A DNA stretch of 64,000 bases. Source: Nemertoderma westbladi (taxonomy: Eukaryota; Xenacoelomorpha; Nemertodermatida; Nemertodermatidae). The notes under the pieces were generated by a model. It was not told the DNA's origin. It was given only the letters and a program-made list of their open reading frames with translations, and did no database searches. Shown one piece after another: positions 46,174 to 59,500 of the stretch. How positions within the stretch are numbered: the first letter of the stretch is position 1; the number at the start of each line of letters is the position of its first letter. The stretch covers positions 114,999-178,998 of the forward strand of contig JAUCBJ010009091.1 in NCBI GenBank assembly GCA_032718475.1, written 5' to 3'. A program made the translations under genes and the position numbers.

Positions 46174-46482
46174 AACAATAAACGAAAGGTTACAAGATTA
46201 TGCAGGTCACTTAATTGGGTCTTTGTTTTGTACTCACCCCAGATTATAACAGTTCATAAAAAGAAAAAGCTATAATTTAGGGTTCGGTCACAAAGTAGAG
46301 GTAATAAGGGTCCGGTCAATGGCTCCGGTCACCAAGTAGAGGTAATAAGGGTCCGGTCAATAATACACAAGTAAAATATAAATCAAATATATAATATATG
46401 TAAAGCTTCGATACGGTATTTAGAGGGTTCGGTCAATGGATCCGGTCAAAGGGTCCGTTCAATGGGTCCGGTCAGTAGCCGC
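46055..46482. mobile_element. Small foldback element with TTGACCGGACCC arms
   Basis: The left arm (46055-46135) has five TTGACCGGACC(C/A) units. The right arm (46281-46482) has the reverse complement GGGTCCGGTCAA seven times or more, including a 57-bp tandem CACCAAGTAGAGGTAATAAG block. Between them are about 145 bp of AT-rich DNA. Confidence 0.75.
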
Positions 46483-48134
46483 TTTCACTAATATTAGTTG
46501 GTTAAAAAATTGCTTTCTGATGTTGATTTGTAACCCAATACTGTCTGCATTAATGGGAAGAATAGGCTACCAGGTTTTAACAAGAAAACCTGGTTCTGGT
46601 ATTCTTCAGTTGGAAAAACACAATGGTCGAAATTAACGCATTTTCTTAACTCGTATTTGGTACACAAACTTACTATTTTATTCTTTGTTATTTATATATA
46701 TATTCCTTAGGATGGGCGGCTATTTTATAACTTTCATTCGTTAAGGCCGTTTTACCATGTGTTCAACGTGCCCAATTTTAAAGTGAATCTGTATCTTACT
46801 GTATACTGCAGCTTGAATGTATCTCTATCTTAGCATAAATATATCTCTATCTTAGCTTAAAATGTATCTGTATCTTAGCTTAAATGTACCTGTAGGCCAT
46901 ATCTTAGCTGAAATTTATATGTTTCTTAGCTTAATCAAAAACATCACGAGTACGAGATATTGACGAAATTGAATATTTTAAATTTCACTGTATAATTTTT
47001 TATAATTTTTCTTCATTCCGCGGTAAAGATGGTCCAGTTCGTCACTTTTCCGTCCAAATAGTGTTGGTATTGTGGCGCGAGCCACGAATTGTGCGAAGCC
47101 TTAGCATATAGTAGGGCTACCATTAAGGAGTTGTCTGTCATCGTCGTAAATTTTAGATTGCTAATAACAAATAAATCAATAGTCCTTGCCGACCCCGAGA
47201 TAAGCCATTTGAGTTGCCTTAGGACCAACACCAAAAGGGATGGCAAGGGGCGAGCGGTACGCAGAAGGGTCGACGCTTTACCGACTAGACGGAGTGATAT
47301 ATATGCAGCATCACTGCTGCATTCTCTCGCAGACCGACAGATACCAATGGACAGCCGAGCCTGAAAAGGATTCGGGGTACGGTGACACGCAAGGCAAGGG
47401 ATAGACCCGACGGACTACCGACGGATTTTCGATGGACCAATGACTGACTTATGACGGACACAGACAGACCAGACAGACGGGTATTAAACGTAGTTCTTGG
47501 GGGTTAAAATCTAAATAAATAATTCTGACTGACCAAATAATTCGTAAATGTAGGCTTATATTACAGTATAAAAAACTTATTTGATTACTATGGTCACAGT
47601 GACAATTATTTCGTGTAATTTTATCTTCAGTTATTATTGGTTACTTTAACCTGCATTTCAGACATTTCTCATATTATAATCTGCAAAAAATAATAACTGA
47701 AATGCAAAGAAATTAAAGCTGTTAATTAAGTGAAAATAGCAATTGTATGGTTACGTCTTAATTTAGCAAGGTGAATTTAATTTAGTTGATAAATAAATGT
47801 AAAATATTAAAATGTAATAGAGAAATATCTACAGTGTTCACAGAATAGTGTTTAAATAGAACCGTCACCGAATATTCTAAAAACGCGAAAATCGGACTGG
47901 AGAGGAAGCGAGCAGAGTGGAGTAGGGGGGGCGGGCCGTACCTGAAATCGCGAAGGGCCTGAGCGCGTGGGCGCGAGGATTGATTCAAGGTAAGAACCCG
48001 GGCCTTAAATGTGCAGGAAATTACCACGGACAATACCTTGGGTACTAGTGAACGGAAAGTGAAGTACCGGCGCAGCGGTAAGTCTCGTTTGCCTGACGTG
48101 ATATTCGGGCTCGGTTCAACCGTCTTCTTAAACC

Positions 48135-48566
48135 TTCAGCTCAGCAGCTCTCTTCATTTTTTTTCGTTATTCTAGAACATATGGCAACCCACACCACAGT
48201 ACTGCCGCGCCAAGCAACCCAAGTATAAAATGTTTTGTTACTACTGAGCGCAAATTATTATTATTATTATTAATAATTTTTTTATAAAATTGTATATTCA
48301 ATTCCAACACAATTCTGCTGTTAATTTAAGTGAAAATATCAAGTATTTCTTTCAGCTCAGCAGCTCTCTTCATTTTTTTTCGTTATTCTAGAACATATGG
48401 CAACCCACACCACAGTACTGCCGCGCCAAGCAACCCAAGTATAAAATGTTTTGTTACTACTGAGCGCAAATTATTATTATTATTATTAATAATTTTTTTA
48501 TAAAATTGTATATTCAATTCCAACACAATTCTGCTGTTAATTTAAGTGAAAATATCAAGTATTTCT
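48135..48566 (+). repeat. 216-bp tandem duplication inside one array unit
   Basis: TTCAGCTCAGCAGCTCTCTT at 48135 recurs at 48351 with apparently no differences over 216 bp. It accounts for the 2013-bp spacing of that unit. Confidence 0.9.
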
Positions 48567-51500
48567 TTCTCTTATTTATTTCTCTCGTTTTAACAAGACA
48601 ACCTGGTTCTGGTATTCTTCAGTTGGAAAAACACAATGGTCGAAAATAACGCATTTTCTTAACTCGTATTTGGTACACAAACTTACTATTTTATTCTTTG
48701 TTATTTATATATATATTCCGTAGGATGGGCGGCTATTTTATAACTTTCATTCGTTAAGGCCGTTTTACCATGTGTTCAACGTGCCCAATTTTAAAGTGAA
48801 TCTGTATCTTACTGTATACTGCAGCTTGAATGTATCTATATCTTAGCTTAAATATATCTCTATCTTAGCTTAAAATGTATCTGTATCTTAGCTTAAATGT
48901 GTACCTGTAGGCCATATCTTAGCTGAAATTTATATGTTACTTAGCTTAATCAAAAACATCACGAGTACGAGATATTGACCAAATTTAATATTTTAAATTT
49001 CACTGTATAATTTTTTATAATCTTTCTTCATTCCGCGGTAAAGATTGGTCCAGTTCGTCACTTTTCCGTCCTAGTGTTGGTATTGTGGGGCGAGCCACGA
49101 ATTGTGCGAAGCCTTAGCATATAGTAGGGCTACCATTAAGGAGTTGTCTGTCATCGTCGAAAATTTTAGATTGCTAATAACAAATAAATCAATAGTCCTT
49201 GCCGACCCCGAGATAAGCCATTTGAGTTGCCTTAGGACCAACACCAAAAGGGATGGCAAGGGGCGAGCGGTACGCAGAAGGGTCGACGCTTTACCGACTA
49301 GACGGAGTGATATATATGCAGCATCACTGCTGCATTCTCTCGCAGACCGACAGATACCAATGGACAGCCGAGCCTGAAAAGGATTCGGGGTACGGTGACA
49401 CGCAAGGCAAGGGATAGACCCGACGGACTACCGACGGATTTTCGATGGACCAATGACTGACTTATGACGGACACAGACAGACCAGACAGACGGGTATTAA
49501 ACGTAGTTCTTGGGGGTTAAAATCTAAATAAATAATTCTGACTGACCAAATAATTCGTAAATGTAGGCTTATATTACAGTATAAAAAACTCATTTGATTA
49601 CTATGGTCACAGTGACAATTATTTCGTGTAATTTTATCTTCAGTTATTATTGGTTACTTTAACCTGCATTTCAGACATTTCTCATATTATAATCTGCAAA
49701 AAATAATAACTGAAATGCAAAGAAATTAAAGCTGTTAATTAAGTGAAAATAGCAATTGTATGGTTACGTCTTAATTTAGCAAGGTGAATTTAATTTAGTT
49801 GATAAATAAATGTAAAATATTAAAATGTAATAGAGAAATATCTACAGTGTTCACAGAATAGTGTTTAAATAGAACCGTCACCGAATATTCTAAAAACGCG
49901 AAAATCGGACTGGAGAGGAAGCGAGCAGAGTGGAGTAGGGGGGGCGGGCCGTACCTGAAATCGCGAAGGGCCTGAGCGCGTGGGCGCGAGGATTGATTCA
50001 AGGTAAGAACCCGGGCCTTAAATGTGCAGGAAATTACCACGGACAATACCTTGGGTACTAGTGAACGGAAAGTGAAGTACCGGCGCAGCGGTAAGTCTCG
50101 TTTGCCTGACGTGATATTCGGGCTCGGTTCAACCGTCTTCTTAAACCTTCAGCTCAGCAGCTCTCTTCATTTTTTTTCGTTATTCTAGAACATATGGCAA
50201 CCCACACCACAGTACTGCCGCGCCAAGCAACCCAAGTATAAAATGTTTTGTTACTACTGAGCGCAAATTATTATTATAATTATTAATAATTTTTTTATAA
50301 AATTGTATATTCAATTCCAACACAATTCTGCTGTTAATTTAAGTGAAAATATCAAGTATTTCTTTCTCTTATTTATTTCTCTCGTTTTAACAAGACAACC
50401 TGGTTCTGGTATTCTTCAGTTGGAAAAACACAATGGTCGAAAATAACGCATTTTCTTAACTCGTATTTGGTACACAAACTTACTATTTTATTCTTTGTTA
50501 TTTATATATATATTCCGTAGGATGGGCGGCTATTTTATAACTTTCATTCATTAAGGCCGTTTTACCATGTGTTCAACGTGCCCAATTTTAAAGTGAATCT
50601 GTATCTTACTGTATACTGCAGCTTGAATGTATCTATATCTTAGCTTAAATATATCTCTATCTTAGCTTAAAATGTATCTGTATCTTAGCTTAAATGTGTA
50701 CCTGTAGGCCATATCTTAGCTGAAATTTATATGTTACTTAGCTTAATCAAAAACATCACGAGTACGAGATATTGACCAAATTTAATATTTTAAATTTCAC
50801 TGTATAATTTTTTATAATCTTTCTTCATTCCGCGGTAAAGATTGGTCCAGTTCGTCACTTTTCCGTCCAAATAGTGTTGGTATTGTGGGGCGAGCCACGA
50901 ATTGTGCGAAGCCTTAGCATATAGTCGGGCTACCATTAAGGAGTTGTCTGTCATCGTCGTAAATTTTAGATTGCTAATAACAAATAAATAAATAGTCCTT
51001 GCCGACCCCGAGATAAGCCGTTTGAGTTGCCTTAGGACCAATACCAAAAGGGATGGCAAGGGGCGAGCGGTACGCAGAAGGGTCGACGCTTTACCGACTA
51101 GACGGAGTGATATATATGCAGCATCACTGCTGCATTCTCTCGCAGACCGACAGACACCAATGGACAGGCGAGCGGAGCTGGTCAGCGTATCACGAGCCTG
51201 AAAAGGATTCGGGGTACGGTGACACTAGGCAAGGAAAGGGATAGACCCGACGGTCTATCGACGGATTTTCGATGGACCAATGACCGACTTATGAGGGACA
51301 CAGACAGACCAGATATACGGTTATTAAACGTAGTTCTGGGGGGTTAAAATCTAAATAAATAATTCTGACTGACCAAATAATTCGTAAATGTAGGAATGTA
51401 ATAGTAATGTCTATGTAATTCGTCTAAAATAATTAGACTTGCCATGGAGTATGTTGCCGCCAGGTATTAAATAACTGTATTTATTATTAATTAATTAATT

Positions 51501-51972
51501 ATTATATTATTATGATTATTATCTACTGTAACTAAAGAAATTAAAGCTGTTAATTAAGTGAAAATAGCAATTGTATGGTTACGTCTTAATTTAGCAAGGT
51601 GAATTTAATTTAGTTGATAAATAAATGTAAAATATAAAAATGTAATAGAGAAATATCTACAGTGTTCACAGAATAGTGTTTAAATAGAACCGTCACCGAA
51701 TATTCTAAAAACGCGAAAATCGGACTGGAGAGGAAGCGAGCAGAGTGGAGTAGGGGGGGCGGGCCGTACCTGAAATCGCGAAGGGCCGGAGCGCGTGGGC
51801 GCGAGGATTGATTCAAGGTAAGAACCCGGGCCTTAAATGTGCAGGAAATTACCACGGACAATACCTTGGGTACTAGTGAACGGAAAGTGACGTACCGGCG
51901 CAGCGGTAAGTCTCGTTTGCCTGACGTGATATAAAGTGACTAAAGTGTCCCTCACGACAAATAAATAATTCT

Positions 51973-52045
51973 CAACCCAATCTAGACATTCTATAACAAA
52001 TTCCTGAACTCATCGATTTTAATTGGTTTTTGTATTGAAAATAAG
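51973..52045 (-). pseudogene. Fragment of the WD40 gene copied into the array (copy 1)
   Basis: 73 bp matching 61046-61118 of the WD40 gene at 69 of 73 positions, including a 1-bp indel that breaks the frame. The sequence around it is array linker with no other gene similarity. Confidence 0.8.
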
Positions 52046-55000
52046 ATATATTGATATTGATAGATTGTTGTCATATCTCAATGAGGCCTACGTCGTCAGT
52101 TATTATTGGTTACTTTAACCTGCATTTCAGACATTTCTCATATTATAATCTGCAAAAAATAATAACTGAAATGCAAAGAAATTAAAGCTGTTAATTAAGT
52201 GAAAATAGCAATTGTATGGTTACGTCTTAATTTAGCAAGGTGAATTTAATTTAGTTGATAAATAAATGTAAAATATTAAAATGTAATAGAGAAATATCTA
52301 CAGTGTTCACAGAATAGTGGTTAAATAGAACCGTCACCGAATATTCTAAAAACGCGAAAATCGGACTGGAGAGGAAGCGAGCAGAGTGGAGTAGGGGGGG
52401 CGGGCCGTACCTGAAATCGCGAAGGGCCGGAGCGCGTGGGCGCGAGGATTGATCCAAGGTAAGAACCCGGGCCTTAAATGTGCAGGAAATTACCACGGAC
52501 AATACCTTGGGTACTAGTGAACGGAAAGTGAAGTACCGGCGCAGCGGTAAGTCTCGTTTGCCTGACGTGATATTCGGGCTCGGTTCAACCGTCTTCTTAA
52601 ACCTTCAGCTCAGCAGCTCTCTTCATTTTTTTTCGTTATTCTAGAACATATGGCAACCACACCACAGTACTGCCGCGCCAAGCAACCCAAGTATAAAATG
52701 TTTTGTTACTACTGAGCGCGAATTATTATTATTATTATTAATAATTTTTTTGTGCTTCTATTGAGTTCTAACCTTAACCATGTGCGTACATGTAGGTTAC
52801 ATGTTGTCTAAGATAATAAAATTGTATATTCAATTCCAACACAATTCTGCTGTTAATTTAAGTGAAAATATCAAGTATTTCTTTCTCTTATTTATTTCTC
52901 TCGTTTTAACAAGACAACCTGGTTCTGGTATTCTTCAGTTGGAAAAACACAATGGTCGAAAATAACGCATTTTCTTAACTCGTATTTGGTACACAAACTT
53001 ACTATTTTATTCTTTGTTATTTATATATATATTCCGTAGGATGGGCGGCTATTTTATAACTTTCATTCGTTAAGGCCGTTTTACCATGTGTTCAACGTGC
53101 CCAATTTTAAAGTGAATCTGTATCTTACTGTATACTGCAGCTTGAATGTATCTATATCTTAGCTTAAATATATCTCTATCTTAGCTTAAAATGTATCTGT
53201 ATCTTAGCTTAAATGTGTACCTGTAGGCCATATCTTAGCTGAAATTTATATGTTACTTAGCTTAATCAAAAACATCACGAGTACGAGATATTGACCAAAT
53301 TTAATATTTTAAATTTCACTGTATAATTTTTTATAATCTTTCTTCATTCCGCGGTAAAGATTGGTCCAGTTCGTCACTTTTCCGTCCAAATAGTGTTGGT
53401 ATTGTGGGGCGAGCCACGAATTGTGCGAAGCCTTAGCATATAGTAGGGCTACCATTAAGGAGTTGTCTGTCATCGTCGAAAATTTTAGATTGCTAATAAC
53501 AAATAAATCAATAGTCCTTGCCGACCCCGAGATAAGCCATTTGAGTTGCCTTAGGACCAACACCAAAAGGGATGGCAAGGGGCGAGCGGTACGCAGAAGG
53601 GTCGACGCTTTACCGACTAGACGGAGTGATATATATGCAGCATCACTGCTGCATTCTCTCGCAGACCGACAGATACCAATGGACAGCCGAGCCTGAAAAG
53701 GATTCGGGGTACGGTGACACGCAAGGCAAGGGATAGACCCGACGGACTACCGACGGATTTTCGATGGACCAATGACTGACTTATGACGGACACAGACAGA
53801 CCAGACAGACGGGTATTAAACGTAGTTCTTGGGGGTTAAAATCTAAATAAATAATTCTGACTGACCAAATAATTCGTAAATGTAGGCTTATATTACAGTA
53901 TAAAAAACTCATTTGATTACTATGGTCACAGTGACAATTATTTCGTGTAATTTTATCTTCAGTTATTATTGGTTACTTTAACCTGCATTTCAGACATTTC
54001 TCATATTATAATCTGCAAAAAATAATAACTGAAATGCAAAGAAATTAAAGCTGTTAATTAAGTGAAAATAGCAATTGTATGGTTACGTCTTAATTTAGCA
54101 AGGTGAATTTAATTTAGTTGATAAATAAATGTAAAATATTAAAATGTAATAGAGAAATATCTACAGTGTTCACAGAATAGTGTTTAAATAGAACCGTCAC
54201 CGAATATTCTAAAAACGCGAAAATCGGACTGGAGAGGAAGCGAGCAGAGTGGAGTAGGGGGGGCGGGCCGTACCTGAAATCGCGAAGGGCCTGAGCGCGT
54301 GGGCGCGAGGATTGATTCAAGGTAAGAACCCGGGCCTTAAATGTGCAGGAAATTACCACGGACAATACCTTGGGTACTAGTGAACGGAAAGTGAAGTACC
54401 GGCGCAGCGGTAAGTCTCGTTTGCCTGACGTGATATTCGGGCTCGGTTCAACCGTCTTCTTAAACCTTCAGCTCAGCAGCTCTCTTCATTTTTTTTCGTT
54501 ATTCTAGAACATATGGCAACCCACACCACAGTACTGCCGCGCCAAGCAACCCAAGTATAAAATGTTTTGTTACTACTGAGCGCAAATTATTATTATTATT
54601 ATTAATAATTTTTTTATAAAATTGTATATTCAATTCCAACACAATTCTGCTGTTAATTTAAGTGAAAATATCAAGTATTTCTTTCTCTTATTTATTTCTC
54701 TCGTTTTAACAAGACAACCTGGTTCTGGTATTCTTCAGTTGGAAAAACACAATGGTCGAAAATAACGCATTTTCTTAACTCGTATTTGGTACACAAACTT
54801 ACTATTTTATTCTTTGTTATTTATATATATATTCCGTAGGATGGGCGGCTATTTTATAACTTTCATTCGTTAAGGCCGTTTTACCATGTGTTCAACGTGC
54901 CCAATTTTAAAGTGAATCTGTATCTTACTGTATACTGCAGCTTGAATGTATCTATATCTTAGCTTAAATATATCTCTATCTTAGCTTAAAATGTATCTGT

Positions 55001-56276
55001 ATCTTAGCTTAAATGTGTACCTGTAGGCCATATCTTAGCTGAAATTTATATGTTACTTAGCTTAATCAAAAACATCACGAGTACGAGATATTGACCAAAT
55101 TTAATATTTTAAATTTCACTGTATAATTTTTTATAATCTTTCTTCATTCCGCGGTAAAGATTGGTCCAGTTCGTCACTTTTCCGTCCAAATAGTGTTGGT
55201 ATTGTGGGGCGAGCCACGAATTGTGCGAAGCCTTAGCATATAGTAGGGCTACCATTAAGGAGTTGTCTGTCATCGTCGAAAATTTTAGATTGCTAATAAC
55301 AAATAAATCAATAGTCCTTGCCGACCCCGAGATAAGCCATTTGAGTTGCCTTAGGACCAACACCAAAAGGGATGGCAAGGGGCGAGCGGTACGCAGAAGG
55401 GTCGACGCTTTACCGACTAGACGGAGTGATATATATGCAGCATCACTGCTGCATTCTCTCGCAGACCGACAGATACCAATGGACAGCCGAGCCTGAAAAG
55501 GATTCGGGGTACGGTGACACGCAAGGCAAGGGATAGACCCGACGGACTACCGACGGATTTTCGATGGACCAATGACTGACTTATGACGGACACAGACAGA
55601 CCAGACAGACGGGTATTAAACGTAGTTCTTGGGGGTTAAAATCTAAATAAATAATTCTGACTGACCAAATAATTCGTAAATGTAGGCTTATATTACAGTA
55701 TAAAAAACTCATTTGATTACTATGGTCACAGTGACAATTATTTCGTGTAATTTTATCTTCAGTTATTATTGGTTACTTTAACCTGCATTTCAGACATTTC
55801 TCATATTATAATCTGCAAAAAATAATAACTGAAATGCAAAGAAATTAAAGCTGTTAATTAAGTGAAAATAGCAATTGTATGGTTACGTCTTAATTTAGCA
55901 AGGTGAATTTAATTTAGTTGATAAATAAATGTAAAATATAAAAATGTAATAGAGAAATATCTACAGTGTTCACAGAATAGTGTTTAAATAGAACCGTCAC
56001 CGAATATTCTAAAAACGCGAAAATCGGACTGGAGAGGAAGCGAGCAGAGTGGAGTAGGGGGGGCGGGCCGTACCTGAAATCGCGAAGGGCCGGAGCGCGT
56101 GGGCGCGAGGATTGATTCAAGGTAAGAACCCGGGCCTTAAATGTGCAGGAAATTACCACGGACAATACCTTGGGTACTAGTGAACGGAAAGTGACGTACC
56201 GGCGCAGCGGTAAGTCTCGTTTGCCTGACGTGATATAAAGTGACTAAAGTGTCCCTCACGACAAATAAATAATTCT

Positions 56277-56349
56277 CAACCCAATCTAGACATTCTATAA
56301 CAAATTCCTGAACTCATCGATTTTAATTGGTTTTTGTATTGAAAATAAG
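56277..56349 (-). pseudogene. Fragment of the WD40 gene copied into the array (copy 2)
   Basis: Identical to the 51973-52045 copy, including the frame-breaking indel, so both derive from one event followed by array duplication. Confidence 0.8.
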
Positions 56350-57261
56350 ATATATTGATATTGATAGATTGTTGTCATATCTCAATGAGGCCTACGTCGT
56401 CAGTTATTATTGGTTACTTTAACCTGCATTTCAGACATTTCTCATATTATAATCTGCAAAAAATAATAACTGAAATGCAAAGAAATTAAAGCTGTTAATT
56501 AAGTGAAAATAGCAATTGTATGGTTACGTCTTAATTTAGCAAGGTGAGCAACAAGGTTTTGTTACTACTGAGCGCAAATTATTATTATTATTATTACTTA
56601 GGGGCCTATTATTTTATACAGATGTCCCTAATTATGGGTCAATTCGATGTAAATATACTTTTAGTCATAACACTGAACGCTTAATAATTTATTTTACATG
56701 TATTGTATGCATGGAAGTTTGAGGTGCCTTAGGACCAACACCAAAAGGGATGGCAAGGGGCGAGCGGTACGCTGAAGGGTCGACGCTTTACCGACTAGAC
56801 GGAGTGATATATATGCAGCATCACTGCTGCATTCTCTCGCAGACCGACAGACACCTATGGACAGCCGAGCGGAGCTGGTCAGCGTATCACGAGCCTGAAA
56901 AGGATTCGGGGTACGGTGACCCTAGGCAAAGTAAGGGATAGACCCGATGGACTACTGACGGATTTTCGATGGACCAATGACCGACTTATGAGGGACACAG
57001 ACAGACCAGACAGACGGGTATTAAACGTAGTTCTGGGGGGTTAAAATCTAAATAAATAATTCTGACTAACCAAATAATTCGTAAATGTAGGCTTATATTA
57101 CAGTATAAAAAACTCATTTGATTATTATGGTCACAGTGACAATTATTTCGTGTAATTTTATCTTCATATATAAATGAAACTAAATAAATCAATTCATTTT
57201 CAGATTAAACTTTAATCAATTATATCAGATACATTTACAAACAAACATAAACAAAATATAA

Positions 57262-57933
57262 CATTAACTTGTATTATATTAACTGAGTTCTTACAGTATA
57301 TATCAGTTACATTATATTAACTGAGTTCCTACAGTATATATCAGTTACATTATATTAACTGAGTTCCTACAGTATATATCAGTTACATTATATTAACTGA
57401 GTTCCTACAGTATATATCAGTTACATTATATTAACTGAGTTCCTACAGTATATATCAGTTACATTATATTAACTGAGTTCCTACAGTATATATCAGTTAC
57501 ATTATATTAACTGAGTTCCTACAGTATATATCAGTTACATTATATTAACTGAGTTCCTACAGTATATATCAGTTACATTATATTAACTGAGTTCCTACAG
57601 TATATATCAGTTACATTATATTAACTGAGTTCCTACAGTATATATCAGTTACATTATATTAACTGAGTTCCTACAGTATATATCAGTTACATTATATTAA
57701 CTGAGTTCCTACAGTATATATCAGTTACATTATATTAACTGAGTTCCTACAGTATATATCAGTTACATTATATTAACTGAGTTCCTACAGTATATATCAG
57801 TTACATTATATTAACTGAGTTCCTACAGTATATATCAGTTACATTATATTAACTGAGTTCCTACAGTATATATCAGTTACATTATATTAACTGAGTTCCT
57901 ACAGTATATATCAGTTACATTATATTAACTGAA
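57262..57933 (+). repeat. 38-bp satellite, about 17 copies
   Basis: Unit TTACATTATATTAACTGAGT + TCCTACAGTATATATCAG. Copies are nearly perfect after the first, which carries TTCTTACAG. Confidence 0.95.
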
Positions 57934-58117
57934 TTGCAACACTGTTGAACCTAAACCGAATTGTTATTTCTATTTACCACAATATTATTTATTGGTTTCT
58001 GAAGCATTTTTTATATATTATTATGAATTCTTATTCCGACTGAAAATTAGTTAATTAATTCACCAGGTAAATCGACGTTACACAATAACTGGAAATTATA
58101 AGAAAAACAATGGAGGT

Positions 58118-58345
58118 AAAAATAAAGGATTGGAGACTTCTATCTCTTGGCAGTTACCTGTCAGTTAGAGAGGTCGCCACATTCACTCCCAATGTTGAAT
58201 ACTCTCACCATCCAACCCCATTCTTCAGTTCCCAAGGACCCCAGGCTCCCTTATCGCTGATTCGAGATTCTAGTTACGAAATTGTAACTAACCTGACCCC
58301 GAATCGAACAGGGGACCCCCAGCTGGAGATCAATGGTGTGACTCA
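58118..58345 (-). mobile_element. SINE copy A
   Basis: Read in reverse it has CCCCTGTTCGATTCGGGGTC (pol III B-box-like GTTCGATTC), AATTTCGTAACTAG, GTATTCAACATTGGGAGTGA and GTAACTGCCAAG in the same order as copy B at 58605-58885. The A-box is unclear. Confidence 0.65.
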
Positions 58346-58604
58346 TTCACTAGTCACCATGGTAAAGGGGTTACCAGATAAATATTGGGATTACCATATT
58401 TATCAATCTTATACCTCCGTATATATTCCTATATTACCCCGACTACATACTCTATATATAATGTTACAATAATTAGACTTGCCGTGGAGTATGTTGCCGC
58501 CAGGTATTAAATAACCCCAACCGTAATGTATTCATTCAATACTTGCCATAGGCAGCATATCGCCGCCAGATAATCACACACACACAACAATATCGCTCCA
58601 TTTA

Positions 58605-58885
58605 ACTCCACATCCACAATCTGTTTATCTTGTGGAGGAGTTACTCTATTCGCCTCTATATCAGAGATCCCGAGTTCGGACCCGGGCTGAATCAGTTTAA
58701 ATTTCGTAACTGGTACGTCAGTACAGCGATATGGGAACCTGGAATTTGGGGGGAGTAAAGAAAGAGGTTGGCTAGTGATGAGTATTCAACATTGGGAGTA
58801 AGTGTGGTGCCCTCTCTGCCTTACAGATAACAGCCAAGATTGATGAGTCTTCGGGTTGCCTCCCGTGAGTTTCTCGTTCACGGCT
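58605..58885 (+). mobile_element. SINE copy B, inverted relative to copy A
   Basis: B-box-like CCGAGTTCGGACCCGGG at 58670, then AATTTCGTAACTGG, GAGTATTCAACATTGGGAGT, CTCTGCCTTACAGATAACAG and GGGTTGCCTCCCGTGAGTTT. It is homologous to copy A across about 200 bp, which identifies an element family. Confidence 0.65.
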
Positions 58886-59500
58886 ATGAGCTTTTAGATA
58901 ACTTGAAACCGAACTCAAAATTAGATTTCTTACCAATAATTGTATCTCATTGATTCATAACTTCAGATCTGCGCAGTTGTGTAAAAAATTTATGCTAAAA
59001 ATACAAAATGTAGGACAACTAATTCTGGATTCAAATATTGTTTATTGATTTGTCGCAAATGACGTTCAATGTAAAATTAATTATCTAATAACGTCGACCC
59101 TTATGTTTAGGCTACATTTAATTAATTTATAAAAACGAAAAACACAATAAATATATTGCTGCAAATTTAACAATTAATATTAAATTATCAACAACAGCAC
59201 TTTAATTTAAATAATTAATATTAAAAATAGCCATTTATTGGTATTGAAATGTTAAATTATTATAACAAATTAATATATTTATATGCAATTGATTGTATTT
59301 AATATATAATAATTAAACCACCTGTATTGACTAAATTATTATTAGTTATAAAATTAAATGGATGGCGAGTTGAGCTGTTTGATTGTTGATTTGCACAAAT
59401 ATCGAGAAATAATTATCCCGAGTTATTTGCATTGAAAGTTTATATCTTCCTGCGAAAAATTTAGTATAAAATGTCAATAGGTATAATAATAACATAATAA

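Larger units (their letters stand above)
41370..56570 (+). repeat. Tandem array with period of about 1.8 kb
   Basis: Anchored on TTCC(G/T)TAGGATGGGCGGC, units start near 41385, 46703, 48716, 50513, 53032 and 54832. Spacings of 2013, 1797, 2519 and 1800 bp in the right half are consistent with a basic 1.80-kb unit plus local duplications. The 48.7, 53.0 and 54.8 kb units look almost identical base for base. The left part (41.4-46.7 kb) is disrupted by a solo LTR, gag fragments and a foldback element. No protein-coding capacity is convincing. Confidence 0.9.

Noticed and set aside
47782-56165. Recurring 83-codon minus ORF as a conserved small gene family
   Set aside because: It recurs because the DNA is duplicated. 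Differences between copies are not biased to silent sites as far as I can see, and there is no domain.
41769-56941. Recurring 63-, 89- and 91-codon ORFs in the array modules
   Set aside because: Overlapping frames on both strands of a noncoding repeat. Some copies end differently through small indels.
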